DNA of 64,000 bases from positions 1-64,000 of the forward strand of contig NZ_JAIMIC010000010.1 of NCBI RefSeq assembly GCF_019966545.1. Direction: 5' to 3'. How positions within the stretch are numbered: the first letter of the stretch is position 1; the number at the start of each line of letters is the position of its first letter. Both the position numbers and the translations under genes were made by a program. Positions 24,150-32,974 of the stretch are shown here, in pieces. The notes below the pieces were generated by a model that ran no database searches, had not been told where the DNA came from, and was given only the letters and a program-made list of their open reading frames with translations. Source of the stretch: Heliomarina baculiformis (lineage in GTDB: Bacteria > Pseudomonadota > Alphaproteobacteria > Rhodobacterales > Rhodobacteraceae).

Positions 24150-26087
24150 ATGTTTCGGCCAGACTCTGACATTCAACGTTCGAGCACGCTGACCGCTTTT
24201 CTGAAGGACTGCGGTATCGACAGCTACAAGGATCTCGCCCGCCGCGCCAATGAGGAGCCGGACCGGTTCTGGAGTCGGATCATTGACCATGCTGGTATTC
24301 GGTTCAGCAAGCCGCACACGGTGCTGCGGGATATTTCCGACGGGCCTGAATCGATCAAATGGGCCGTCGGAGGCACTTTGAATCTTACGGAAACCTGTCT
24401 TGATGCCCGAATTGCCGATGGCCGAGGCGAAAAGGTCGCGATCGACTGGGTCGGTGAAGACGGAAGTCGCCGCCGCTGGACCTATTCCGAACTTGCTGCC
24501 GAAGCCTCCCGCGTCGCCTCTGCCCTTGCCGTCCGCGGGGTGCGGCCGGGTCAGGCGGTGGGCATCTATATGCCGATGATCCCCGAAATCGAGGCCGCGC
24601 TTTTGGGTATTGCCCGACTGGGCGCGGTCGCGGTACCGCTGTTTTCCGGCTTTGCGCCCCATGCCATCATCTCGCGCCTAAACGATTCCGGTGCCGTGGC
24701 GGTGCTGACAGCGGATGCCACACCCCGGCGAGGCAAGCCGGTCTGGATGGAGGCGGCGCTTGCCGAAGCCCTGACCGAGGTGCCTTCGGTGCACACCGTG
24801 GTCAGCCTGCGACGGTTCGGCGGCGCGGCGGCCGATCCGGCCCGCGATCTCGACTGGACCGAAACCGTGGGCCCCGCCAGTCCGGAGTTTACCGCCGTTC
24901 CGGTCAAGGTCGAAGATCCCTTCCTTATCGCCTATACATCGGGCACCACCGGGCGGCCAAAAGGCGTCGTGCATACCCATTTGGGGGTGCAGGCCAAGGC
25001 CACGGCCGATTTCCTGCTTTGCCTAGACATGAAACAGGATGACCGGCACCTGTGGATGACCGACATGGGATGGGTCATGGGACCGCTCACCCTTTTGTCG
25101 GTGCTGCTATCGGGTTCAACGCTGGTGCTCGCGGAGGGCGCACCTTCGATGCCCGGCGATCCGTTCAGACTTTTGCGTCTTGCGTCCGAGATGGAGGTCA
25201 CGCATCTCGGCGTGGCTCCGACCCTGGTACGGCAGTTCATGACGCAGGAGGCCGGTCCTCTGTCTAACTACGACTTGTCGCCTGTGCGCATCGTCGCCTC
25301 GACCGGTGAACCCTGGACCGACGACGCCTGGCTCTGGCAACTGGACCACATCTGCTGCCGCCGCGCGGTGCCGCTGAACATTTCGGGCGGGACCGAGTTG
25401 TTCGGCGCGATCCTGACCTCGACCGTGCTGCATGAAATCAAGCCCGGCGGATTTTCCGCCCAGGCATTGGGTGTCGGGGCCAAGGTGCTGCGCGAGGACG
25501 GCAGCGAAGCCGCGCCGGGCGAAGTGGGCGAACTGGTCGTTACCCAGCCGCCTCTGGGGCTGACCCCGGCCATTTGGGGCGACCGGGATCGCTATCTTGA
25601 GACCTATTGGTCCACCTACCCCGGCCTCTGGCGGCACGGTGACTGGGTGCGCTGCGATCCGGACGGGACATGGTTTATCCTGGGCCGGTCGGACGACACG
25701 CTGAACCTCGCCGGTAAACGGATCGGCCCGCCCGAGATCGAGGCGGCCCTGACTGAGAGCGGAGAGGTGGTGGATGCCGCCGCCATCGCGGCACCTGACG
25801 ACATCAAGGGTGTGGCCGTCGTCTGCGTCTGTGTGGCGGCACCGGATGTGTCGCCGGACGCGGACCTCGTGGACCGGCTCAAGGATCGGGTCGGAGAGAT
25901 CGTCTCGAAACCCTTCCGCCCGCGCGAGATCCACTTCGTCGAGGCGCTGCCCAAGACGCGTAGCATGAAAACCATGCGCCGGATAGTGCGCGCCGCCTTT
26001 CTCGGTGAAGATCCGGGCGATCTGTCGTCGATCAGCAACCCGGAAACCATTCAACCCATCGCAGACCTGCAAAAGGAAAAGCCATGA
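24150..26087 (+). CDS. Acetyl/acyl-CoA synthetase-like AMP-forming ligase
   Basis: This 645-residue adenylate-forming enzyme activates a carboxylate to its CoA ester using ATP. Motifs are AYTSGTTGRPKG (P-loop), GGTELFGA, GDWVRCDPDG, GRSDDTLNLAGKRIGP and a C-terminal KTRSMKTMRR in which the lysine corresponds to the adenylation lysine. Length and the LPKTRS ending resemble acetyl/propionyl/acetoacetyl-CoA synthetases more than long-chain ligases. It overlaps the following gene by four bases (ATGA) and starts after GAAAGGTGAAG. The acid substrate is not readable from sequence. Confidence 0.85.
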   Translation: MFRPDSDIQRSSTLTAFLKDCGIDSYKDLARRANEEPDRFWSRIIDHAGIRFSKPHTVLRDISDGPESIKWAVGGTLNLTETCLDARIADGRGEKVAIDWVGEDGSRRRWTYSELAAEASRVASALAVRGVRPGQAVGIYMPMIPEIEAALLGIARLGAVAVPLFSGFAPHAIISRLNDSGAVAVLTADATPRRGKPVWMEAALAEALTEVPSVHTVVSLRRFGGAAADPARDLDWTETVGPASPEFTAVPVKVEDPFLIAYTSGTTGRPKGVVHTHLGVQAKATADFLLCLDMKQDDRHLWMTDMGWVMGPLTLLSVLLSGSTLVLAEGAPSMPGDPFRLLRLASEMEVTHLGVAPTLVRQFMTQEAGPLSNYDLSPVRIVASTGEPWTDDAWLWQLDHICCRRAVPLNISGGTELFGAILTSTVLHEIKPGGFSAQALGVGAKVLREDGSEAAPGEVGELVVTQPPLGLTPAIWGDRDRYLETYWSTYPGLWRHGDWVRCDPDGTWFILGRSDDTLNLAGKRIGPPEIEAALTESGEVVDAAAIAAPDDIKGVAVVCVCVAAPDVSPDADLVDRLKDRVGEIVSKPFRPREIHFVEALPKTRSMKTMRRIVRAAFLGEDPGDLSSISNPETIQPIADLQKEKP

Positions 26088-26938
26088 TCACTGTTTTCGG
26101 AGCCACGGGCACCACCGGCGCGCCTCTTGTCGATACGCTTTTGGCAAAGGGCGCAACCGTGCGCACTGTCACCAGCGACCCCTCCAAGCTCGACGCGCTC
26201 AAGGCCAAGGGATGCGATGCGGTCGCCGCGGATTTCACCGATCCCGCCGTGCTGGCGCGGGCCTGTGACGGGGCAGAAAAGATATACCTGGTCACGCCTG
26301 CCCATCTGGACATGCGCCAGTGGAAGGCGAACGTGATCAAGGCAGCCAAGGCGGCGGGCGTGCGCCATGTTGTCGTGGCGACCGGGCTTGGCGCCTCGCC
26401 CAAGGCGGGGCTGACCTTCGGCAAATGGCATTCCGAAACCCAGGAACTCTTGAAGCAAAGCGGCCTTGACTGGACCTTCGTTCAGCCGACCTATTTCATG
26501 CAGAACCTGCTGTGGCAGGCCGGCAACATTGCGAAGGACGCGGTGTACTACGATGATCTGGGCGGCCCCGTGGCCTGGATCGACGCCCGCGACATCGCGG
26601 ATGTCGCCGCCGAGGCGCTGACCGCTCCGGGGTACGAAGGCAAGGCTCTTGGTTTGACCGGGCCCGAAGCCCTTGCCGCAGAAGATATTGCCGCCCTCCT
26701 GTCCGAGGTGGCAGGCCGGACTGTCACCTGTGCCCCCCTGTCGGCCGAGGATGCGAAAGCGGGCATGGTGGCCGGTGGGATGCAGGATGAGGTCGCCGGA
26801 GCCATGGTCGAACTGGCCTCCCTCGCGCCCAAGGGCTACCTTGCCGGCATCGAGACAACGGTCAGCGACGTGTTGGGCCGCCCGGCCCGTCGATTTGCTG
26901 GTTTCGTCGCCGAGAACCGGGATGCATTCGTGCAGTGA
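26084..26938 (+). CDS. NmrA-like NAD(P)-binding reductase
   Basis: The 284-residue protein has the extended-SDR nucleotide motif VFGATGTTGAPLV at the N-terminus and VATGLGAS, LDWTFVQPTYFMQN and DARDIADVAAEAL. These are typical of the NmrA/QOR2-like atypical SDR group, which includes NADPH-dependent quinone reductases and regulators. No Tyr-x-x-x-Lys site is apparent. It is translationally coupled to the CoA ligase (ATGA). Its role in acyl-CoA breakdown is unclear; redox sensing or detoxification is possible. Confidence 0.78.
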   Translation: MITVFGATGTTGAPLVDTLLAKGATVRTVTSDPSKLDALKAKGCDAVAADFTDPAVLARACDGAEKIYLVTPAHLDMRQWKANVIKAAKAAGVRHVVVATGLGASPKAGLTFGKWHSETQELLKQSGLDWTFVQPTYFMQNLLWQAGNIAKDAVYYDDLGGPVAWIDARDIADVAAEALTAPGYEGKALGLTGPEALAAEDIAALLSEVAGRTVTCAPLSAEDAKAGMVAGGMQDEVAGAMVELASLAPKGYLAGIETTVSDVLGRPARRFAGFVAENRDAFVQ

Positions 26939-27647
26939 CCTAGCGGCGCCGCCGCTCTATCTCGAGCTGGTGCCGCCTCTGGAAGCGGTCACACAGATCG
27001 ATCACCTTTTCATGTTCCGCGATGCCGGTGTGCTTAGCCGTCGTGGAAGCGGGCGGTTCGCAACTGACCTCTTTACCCTTTCGATAACCTGCGACGACAG
27101 CGACGGGGCACGCGTTTCGCTGGCAGAACCGCGCCCTTGTTTCACGCCCCGCCCAAGGCCATTCCAGGGTGTCGTGGCCGGGCTGCGACTGTCGTCACGA
27201 CCGCAGCGATTGACGGACTGCAAAGTGCTGGACATGCTGGCCTTGGAACTGGGCCGCGTACAGACCGAGGAGGATGACCTGCCTGCGCTTGTCGCGGTGC
27301 TTGACGGCCTCGCGAAAGGCCTGCGCTTTGCCGCGCCACCCGGAGCGTACAGCGACCGGACCGAACGTCGAAAGGTGCGGGCGGAAACCGGCGTGTCGCG
27401 GCGGAGGCTTGCGGCCTCGCGACGCTTTCGTCAGGCTCTCGGGCAGCTTGCGTCACAGACCCTGCCGCTGAGCGATCTGGCGCTGGACGCCGGATATTAC
27501 GATCAATCTCATTTGTCCGCCGCTTGCCGGACCTTTGCCGGCAAACCGCCCGGCGCGTTGCGCGCTCAGTCCGCAACGATTCGATTTGGCCTTTCGCTAC
27601 AAGATGCGCGCCTCAAAGACCGTCTAAGAGTGGTCATCAATGAATGA
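26922..27647 (+). CDS. AraC-family transcriptional regulator
   Basis: The 241-residue product ends in an AraC-type double helix-turn-helix (about 150-225), visible as ETGVSRRRLAASRRFRQAL and LALDAGYYDQSHLSAACRTFAGKPPG. The N-terminal part (PPLYLELVPPLEAVTQIDHLFMF) resembles the small sensor domain common in short AraC proteins. The chosen ATG at 26922 overlaps the end of the reductase gene by 17 bases; there is no strong ribosome site, so translation may be coupled. Regulator and reductase adjacency suggests local control. The ligand is unknown. Confidence 0.75.
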   Translation: MHSCSDLAAPPLYLELVPPLEAVTQIDHLFMFRDAGVLSRRGSGRFATDLFTLSITCDDSDGARVSLAEPRPCFTPRPRPFQGVVAGLRLSSRPQRLTDCKVLDMLALELGRVQTEEDDLPALVAVLDGLAKGLRFAAPPGAYSDRTERRKVRAETGVSRRRLAASRRFRQALGQLASQTLPLSDLALDAGYYDQSHLSAACRTFAGKPPGALRAQSATIRFGLSLQDARLKDRLRVVINE

Positions 27648-27668
27648 AATCGAAGAGGAAGACCCGCC

Positions 27669-28097
27669 ATGACGCGATTCGAACCGAAAAACGCCGACTA
27701 TGACGCAAGCGTGCATGACAGTTTCAACCGCCAGCACGTGATGCATACTTTGGGGATCAGCATTGCCGAGTTGTCGCCCGGCCGCATTGTTCTGGAAATG
27801 GCACATCAGGATACGCTGACCCAGCAGCATGGTTTTTTACATGCCGGAATCGTTTCGACCGCGCTCGACAGCGCCTGCGGATACGCGGCCGTTTTGACAG
27901 CCGAATTCAAGATCAATCTGCTCAACCCGGCGGACGGCGAACAGTTTCGCTTCGTCGCTGACGTGGTGAAGCCGGGAAGGACTCTGACCATCTGCGAAGC
28001 GCGTGCCTATGCCGTGAAGGGCGAGGATGAGAAGCTGGTCGCAACGATGACCGGAACGCTTATGGCGCTTGTGGGACGAACCGGCGTGATGGGCTGA
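27669..28097 (+). CDS. PaaI-like hotdog thioesterase
   Basis: The 142-residue protein shows QQHGFLHAGIVSTALDSACGYAA, then INLLNPADGEQF and VVKPGRTLTICEARAYA, all typical of PaaI/YigI-type acyl-CoA thioesterases, with Asp in the helix as the likely acid. It is preceded by GAGGAAG. It is the last plus-strand gene before a convergent CoA ligase and could hydrolyse aberrant CoA esters. Unrelated in detail to the pair at 20929-21812. Confidence 0.82.
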   Translation: MTRFEPKNADYDASVHDSFNRQHVMHTLGISIAELSPGRIVLEMAHQDTLTQQHGFLHAGIVSTALDSACGYAAVLTAEFKINLLNPADGEQFRFVADVVKPGRTLTICEARAYAVKGEDEKLVATMTGTLMALVGRTGVMG

Positions 28098-28117
28098 CGA
28101 CCGGGCTGGGGCGCAAA

Positions 28118-29638
28118 TCAATCCGCGAGCCGGGCTTCTAGGACATGCCGCTGGACCTTTCCGCTGGTCGATCTGGGAAAATCCTCGAACGCGATAAAAA
28201 GAAACTCGCGCGGCCGTTTGTAGCCTGTAAGGTTGTCACGGCACAAATTCATCAGCGCTTCGGCATCCGGCCCGTCCTTGCTGCAGGCGACAAAGGCCAC
28301 CGGACTTTCGCCCCATTTCACGTCGAATGCCCGTACTACCGCGGCATCAACCACACCGGGATGAGATAGAAGGACACGCTCGATCTCCGCAGGATAGACG
28401 TTCTCGCCGCCGGTCTTAATCAAGTATTTGGCCCGGTCCACAAAATCGATGGTGCGGTCCGCATTGCGCCGGAACAAGTCACCCATGTGGAAAAAGCCGT
28501 TGCGAAAGTCGCGGGCGTTGGCGTCGTCGGCGTTCCAGTACCCTGAAAACATTGTCGGACCCCGCACAGCCATTTCGCCCGGCGTCCCATCCGGCACTAC
28601 GTGGTCGTCGGGATCGACCAGCCGAACCTCGCAAAATGCGCTGATGCGCTTGGAAAGCCGGTCCGGGGTAACACCCGGCGCAATCAGATCGGCGGTCCCC
28701 GGCGGCAGGCCGGTTTCAGTTGCGCCGAAAGAATTCAGATAGGGCGTGTCCAGAAGGGCTGTCAGTTCCGCGATCTGATGCGGCGGCACCAGATCGGCCA
28801 TGGCGCCGCAAACCTTGATCCCCTTCACGGGCAAAGGGTTGGCGCGTCGTTCTGCGATAAAGGCGTCCAGCGCACCGGGCATCATCACGAACCAGCCGAT
28901 CCGGTAGCGCGACAACGCTTCGTTGATCACTGCAGGCTGCAATCCGTCCACCATCACCACGGTCCCGCCCCGCAAGATCGTTGCCAGCGCATGATCGGTG
29001 GAGGCCATGTGGAACATCGGTGCCCAGGCGATGAACCCGTCACCGGGATCCAGCGCCAGTTGTGCCGCAAATGCCATGGATCGGGCGATATGCGCGCGGT
29101 GGCTGATGAGCGCCCCCTTGGGCAGGCCCGTAGTCCCCGAGGTATAAAGAATCGTCAGACCGGCCTCTGGATCGTCGACTATGGTTCCGATGCGCGGGTC
29201 CGGCTGGACCCCGGCAATGGCCGTTTCCAGGTCTGGCCCGACGGTCAGACAGGGTGTCGCCGCGACGGCCCGATACGCTTCTGAAAGATCCGGTTCGACA
29301 ACCGCGAGCACCGGCGCGACCAGATCGATGCAGTGCCGCAGTTCATCGCGGGCGAGCCGCCAGTTCAGGCAAGCGACAATCGCGCCGATTCCTGCCGCTG
29401 CCAGTTCGACCTCCAGGTATTCTGAGCGGTTGTGCGACAGGATCGCGATCCTGTCGCCGGGCGCCACGCCTCGTGCCAGAAAGACAGCCGCCAGACGATC
29501 GACCCGCCCCAGCAATTCGCCGTAGGTCAGTCTCTTGCTGCCGTCCTCGATGGCCAGATCACCCGCGCAGTCCTGTGCGCGGGTTCGAAAGATCGAATAC
29601 AGATCAGCGCGCCCTGCACGGACGACGTCGGTCAGCAT
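28118..29638 (-). CDS. AMP-forming acyl-CoA ligase
   Basis: This 506-residue ligase has LYTSGTTGLPKGALISH, SFGATETGLPPG, YNFM-like GYWNADD, the GFFHMGDLFRRNADRTIDFVDR block, KTGGENVYPAEIE and the terminal STSGKVQRH with the catalytic Lys. Length fits medium-chain or aryl/alicyclic acid ligases. It follows the dienoyl-CoA-reductase-like gene on the minus strand, 27 bases on, so both probably share the promoter and operator at 31736. Its acid substrate is unknown. Confidence 0.85.
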   Translation of the reverse strand: MLTDVVRAGRADLYSIFRTRAQDCAGDLAIEDGSKRLTYGELLGRVDRLAAVFLARGVAPGDRIAILSHNRSEYLEVELAAAGIGAIVACLNWRLARDELRHCIDLVAPVLAVVEPDLSEAYRAVAATPCLTVGPDLETAIAGVQPDPRIGTIVDDPEAGLTILYTSGTTGLPKGALISHRAHIARSMAFAAQLALDPGDGFIAWAPMFHMASTDHALATILRGGTVVMVDGLQPAVINEALSRYRIGWFVMMPGALDAFIAERRANPLPVKGIKVCGAMADLVPPHQIAELTALLDTPYLNSFGATETGLPPGTADLIAPGVTPDRLSKRISAFCEVRLVDPDDHVVPDGTPGEMAVRGPTMFSGYWNADDANARDFRNGFFHMGDLFRRNADRTIDFVDRAKYLIKTGGENVYPAEIERVLLSHPGVVDAAVVRAFDVKWGESPVAFVACSKDGPDAEALMNLCRDNLTGYKRPREFLFIAFEDFPRSTSGKVQRHVLEARLAD

Positions 29639-29665
29639 GGTATCCTCACTTGCCAGGGTTTCGGT

Positions 29666-31699
29666 TCAGAGACTTTGCGCCAGACGCACCCCTTCATCAA
29701 TGGCGCGCAGAGCATCAAGTTCGGCGGCCTCCTTTGCCCCGCCGATCATCGTAACCGTGACGCCGCGCGCGGCAAGCTCTTCTGCCAGGGCGCGTTCCGG
29801 CTCCTGGCCGGTGCATAGCACAATCGTATCGGCCGAGATGATCATTGGGCTTTCGTCCGTGAGGATATGCAGCCCCGCGTCGTCGATGCGGTCATAGGTC
29901 ACCCCGCCCATCGCCTCGACCCCGTGTTTGCGCAGCGCGTTGCGCAGGATCCACCCTGTTGAAACTCCAAGCCCCGCGCCGGGTTTTGCTGCCTTGCGCT
30001 GAAGCATAACGACTTTGCGTCGCGACGGTTTCGGTGCCAATGGATCGCCAGCCAGGGCGCCCGGGGTGGCAAACTCGGGGTCCACGCCCCATGTTTCGCA
30101 AAAGGCGTCTGTGTTGGCGGCCTCGGCGGGTTCGGTCACCAGGAACTCGGCCACATCATGGCCAATGCCCCCTGCCCCCATCACCACGACACGGTCGCCC
30201 GCCTCGCGGTCACCGGACAGGATTTCCGCATAAGTCGCGACACTGGGATGGTCGATACCCGGCAGGTCGGGAACGCGGGGCGTGACCCCCGTGGCGATGA
30301 CCACATGGTCGAAGCCGTCAAGATCGCTCATGTCTGCCCGCTGCCCCAGCCGCTGTTTGACCCCGTGCTTCTTCAGCAGACCGGCATAATACCGCAGGGT
30401 TTCGTCGAATTCGTCCTTGCCCGGCGCCGCGCGGGCCAGATTCAGCTGACCGCCCAGCTTGCCTTGCGCTTCGAACAGCGTGACATCGTGGCCCAGCCGC
30501 GCGGCCTCGGCCGCCGTGGCCAGGCCTGCCGCGCCACCGCCGACGACAGCCACTTTCTTTGGCGCGTCGGTTAGCGTGTCCCGGAATTCCGTTTCACGCC
30601 CAGCCCTTGGATTAACCAGGCATCCGACAGGCCGGTCCGAAAAGATGAAATCCAGACAGGCCTGGTTGCAGGCGATGCAGGTGTTGATTTCGTCAGCGCG
30701 GCCCTCGCGCGCCTTTTTCACGAAATGCGAATCGGCCAGAAACGGGCGCGCCATCGAGATCATGTCTGCATCGCCAGAGGCAAGGATGTCTTCGGCAAGC
30801 TCGGGTGTGTTGATTCGGTTCGAGGCGACCACCGGAATCGATACCGCCGCTTTCACGTTGGCCGCTGCCTTGCGCCAAGCACCGCGCGGCACCGGATAGG
30901 CAATCGTCGGCACGCGGGCCTCGTGCCAACCGATGCCGGTGTTCAGAATATCCGCGCCTGCGGTCTCGATCTTGCAGGCCAGTGCGGCAATTTCATCGGC
31001 TGGCGCGCCGCCTTCGACCAGATCGGCCGCCGAAATCCGATAGATGACAAGGAACTCCGGCCCGCAGCGTTCACGCACCGCGCGCACAATCTCGACCGGA
31101 AAACGGTGTCGGTTCTCGGCGCTTCCGCCCCAGTCGTCTTCACGTTTGTTGGTATGGGTCACGGTAAATTCGTTAATCAGGTATCCCTCGGACCCCATGA
31201 TTTCGACGCCATCGAAGCCCGCAGCCTGCGCATTGGCGGCGGCCGCAGCAAAATCCTCGATGGTACGGAGAATATCGGCTTCGGTCATTTGACGCGGAAC
31301 GAAACGGTTGATCGGAGCACGGATCGGCGAAGGGGCCACACAACCTTCGATTTTTGCATAGCGCCCGGCGTGGAGGAGTTGCGCGCAGATCAGGCTGCCT
31401 TCGGCCTGCACCGCCTCGCAGATCGGGCGCAGGCTGCGCGCCTCTTCCGGGTCGTCGATTCGCGGACCTTCGGGATCGAATATGCCCTCGGCATTGGGGG
31501 AAAACCCGCCGGTCACCAGAATCGCCGCCTCCCCCCGCGCCCGCTCAGAGTAAAAAGCGATCTGTTTGGCTATGCCGTCAGGCTCGGTTTCCAACCGCGT
31601 GTGCATCGACCCCATGATGACACGGTTTCGCAATGTATGCTGGCCTGCGCGGATCGGCGAGAGCATGGTCCCGAAGCTCTCCGTTGGCATATTTTCCAT
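29666..31699 (-). CDS. FadH-like 2,4-dienoyl-CoA reductase / NADH:flavin oxidoreductase
   Basis: This 677-residue enzyme has three parts: an old-yellow-enzyme FMN barrel (about 1-340), an iron-sulfur cysteine cluster (CIACNQACLD, with a fourth Cys in GCLVNP) and FAD/NAD domains with VAVVGGGAAGLATAAEA and VVVMGAGGIGHDVAEF. That layout and length match E. coli FadH, which reduces 2,4-dienoyl-CoAs so that unsaturated chains can be beta-oxidised. Such an enzyme suits polyunsaturated terpenoid chains, though related flavin reductases act on other enoates. ATG 31699 is chosen because GAGGAGG lies nine bases upstream; at 31708 it would touch the start codon. Confidence 0.85.
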   Translation of the reverse strand: MENMPTESFGTMLSPIRAGQHTLRNRVIMGSMHTRLETEPDGIAKQIAFYSERARGEAAILVTGGFSPNAEGIFDPEGPRIDDPEEARSLRPICEAVQAEGSLICAQLLHAGRYAKIEGCVAPSPIRAPINRFVPRQMTEADILRTIEDFAAAAANAQAAGFDGVEIMGSEGYLINEFTVTHTNKREDDWGGSAENRHRFPVEIVRAVRERCGPEFLVIYRISAADLVEGGAPADEIAALACKIETAGADILNTGIGWHEARVPTIAYPVPRGAWRKAAANVKAAVSIPVVASNRINTPELAEDILASGDADMISMARPFLADSHFVKKAREGRADEINTCIACNQACLDFIFSDRPVGCLVNPRAGRETEFRDTLTDAPKKVAVVGGGAAGLATAAEAARLGHDVTLFEAQGKLGGQLNLARAAPGKDEFDETLRYYAGLLKKHGVKQRLGQRADMSDLDGFDHVVIATGVTPRVPDLPGIDHPSVATYAEILSGDREAGDRVVVMGAGGIGHDVAEFLVTEPAEAANTDAFCETWGVDPEFATPGALAGDPLAPKPSRRKVVMLQRKAAKPGAGLGVSTGWILRNALRKHGVEAMGGVTYDRIDDAGLHILTDESPMIISADTIVLCTGQEPERALAEELAARGVTVTMIGGAKEAAELDALRAIDEGVRLAQSL

Positions 31700-31735
31700 T
31701 GTGGGCATCCTCCTCAAAACTATACTTGATCTGTA

Positions 31736-31753
31736 TTCTAACATTTGTTAGAT
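31736..31753. promoter_or_regulatory. TetR-type operator between reductase and eleven-gene operon
   Basis: TTCTAACA-TT-TGTTAGAT matches 15 of 16 defined consensus positions and contains a perfect 7+7 palindrome (31737-31752). It is 36 bases before the reductase start and 39 before the dehydrogenase start. TTGATC (31726-31731) and TTAGAT (31748-31753), 16 bases apart, form a possible plus-strand promoter around it. Confidence 0.75.
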
Positions 31754-31792
31754 TTTTGGAAAGAAGATTTTCGCTCATGGGGAGGAGCACCG

Positions 31793-32974
31793 ATGCAATT
31801 CCAGCCTACAGACGAACAAAAAGCGTTTCGCGAAACCGCGAACCGCTTCGCAACTGAAAAGCTTGCGCCCACATATCAGGAGCGCGCAAGCGGCCATACC
31901 TTCGATCGTGCGCTAATCAGGGAGATGGGCGCACTGGGCCTGATTGGGGCCGATCTGCCCGAAGAATTCGGCGGACTGGGTGAAAGCTCTGTCACGTCAG
32001 GGATGATCGTCGAAGAGATCGCCTATGCCGATTTCAATGCAAGTTACGTGCAGCTTCTGGGCTCTCTCATGGGCGGAATGGTGGCCAAACACGCCTCCCG
32101 CGACATCGCGTCGGAATGGGTGCCCAAGGTTGTTTCGGGTGATGCCGTCATTGGTCTGGGTCTGACAGAGCCGCGCGGCGGATCGGACGCGGCGAACCTG
32201 ATCCTCAAGGCCGAGAAATCCGGAAACGGTTGGCGGCTGAACGGTGAAAAGACATCCATGAGTTTTGCCAGTCAGGCCGATGCGGCGGTCGTCTTTGCCC
32301 GCACCGGCGATCCTAACGGTGGCTCACGCGGGGTCAGCGCCTTTTTTGTCGATCTGAACCAGGACGGCATCAAGCGCACGCATTTTGACGACATCGGCAC
32401 CAAGCCCGTCGGGCGTGGGTCGGTGTTCTTTGACGACGTCTTCGTGCCGGCCGAAAACATGATGGCCGAACAGGATCGCGCCTTCGGAACGATCATGGCC
32501 GGGTTTGATTATTCGCGCGCACTGATCGGGCTGGAGTGCCTGGGTGCCGCGCAAGCGTCTGTGAATGAAACCTGGGCCTACGTTCAGGAACGCGAAGCCT
32601 TCGGGGCCCCGATCGTGCAGTATCAGGGCGTCAGTTTCCCGCTGGCCGAAGCTGAGACCCAACTGACCATGATGCGCCAGCTTTGCTATTACACGCTGGA
32701 CCTGCGTGACCGCGGCCTGCCGCATACGTCCGAGGCGGCGATGTGCAAGTGGTACCTGCCCAAAACCGCCTGCGAGATCCTGCACCAGTGCCTGATCCTG
32801 CACGGGCATTACGGCTATACGACCGACCTGCCTCACCACCAGCGCTACAACGATGTGCTCGGCCTGCAGATCGGTGACGGCACAGCGCAAATCCAGAAGC
32901 TGGTGATTGCCCGCGAGAAGGTCGGACGGATGGCGCTGCAGTATGACAAGAAGGCGACGGGAGCACAGAAATGA
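31793..32974 (+). CDS. Acyl-CoA dehydrogenase with Asp at the usual base position
   Basis: The 393-residue enzyme has LTEPRGGSDAANL, LNGEKTSMSFASQAD and ends with LQIGDGTAQIQKLVIAREK. The catalytic Glu of the EGT motif is Asp, and the alternative helix position reads FDYSRALIG without Glu. Some alicyclic acyl-CoA dehydrogenases use other acidic residues, so a cyclohexanecarboxyl-CoA-type or alpha-branched substrate is conceivable. The start at 31793 has GGGGAGGAG before it. It is the first of eleven closely packed genes. Confidence 0.85.
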   Translation: MQFQPTDEQKAFRETANRFATEKLAPTYQERASGHTFDRALIREMGALGLIGADLPEEFGGLGESSVTSGMIVEEIAYADFNASYVQLLGSLMGGMVAKHASRDIASEWVPKVVSGDAVIGLGLTEPRGGSDAANLILKAEKSGNGWRLNGEKTSMSFASQADAAVVFARTGDPNGGSRGVSAFFVDLNQDGIKRTHFDDIGTKPVGRGSVFFDDVFVPAENMMAEQDRAFGTIMAGFDYSRALIGLECLGAAQASVNETWAYVQEREAFGAPIVQYQGVSFPLAEAETQLTMMRQLCYYTLDLRDRGLPHTSEAAMCKWYLPKTACEILHQCLILHGHYGYTTDLPHHQRYNDVLGLQIGDGTAQIQKLVIAREKVGRMALQYDKKATGAQK

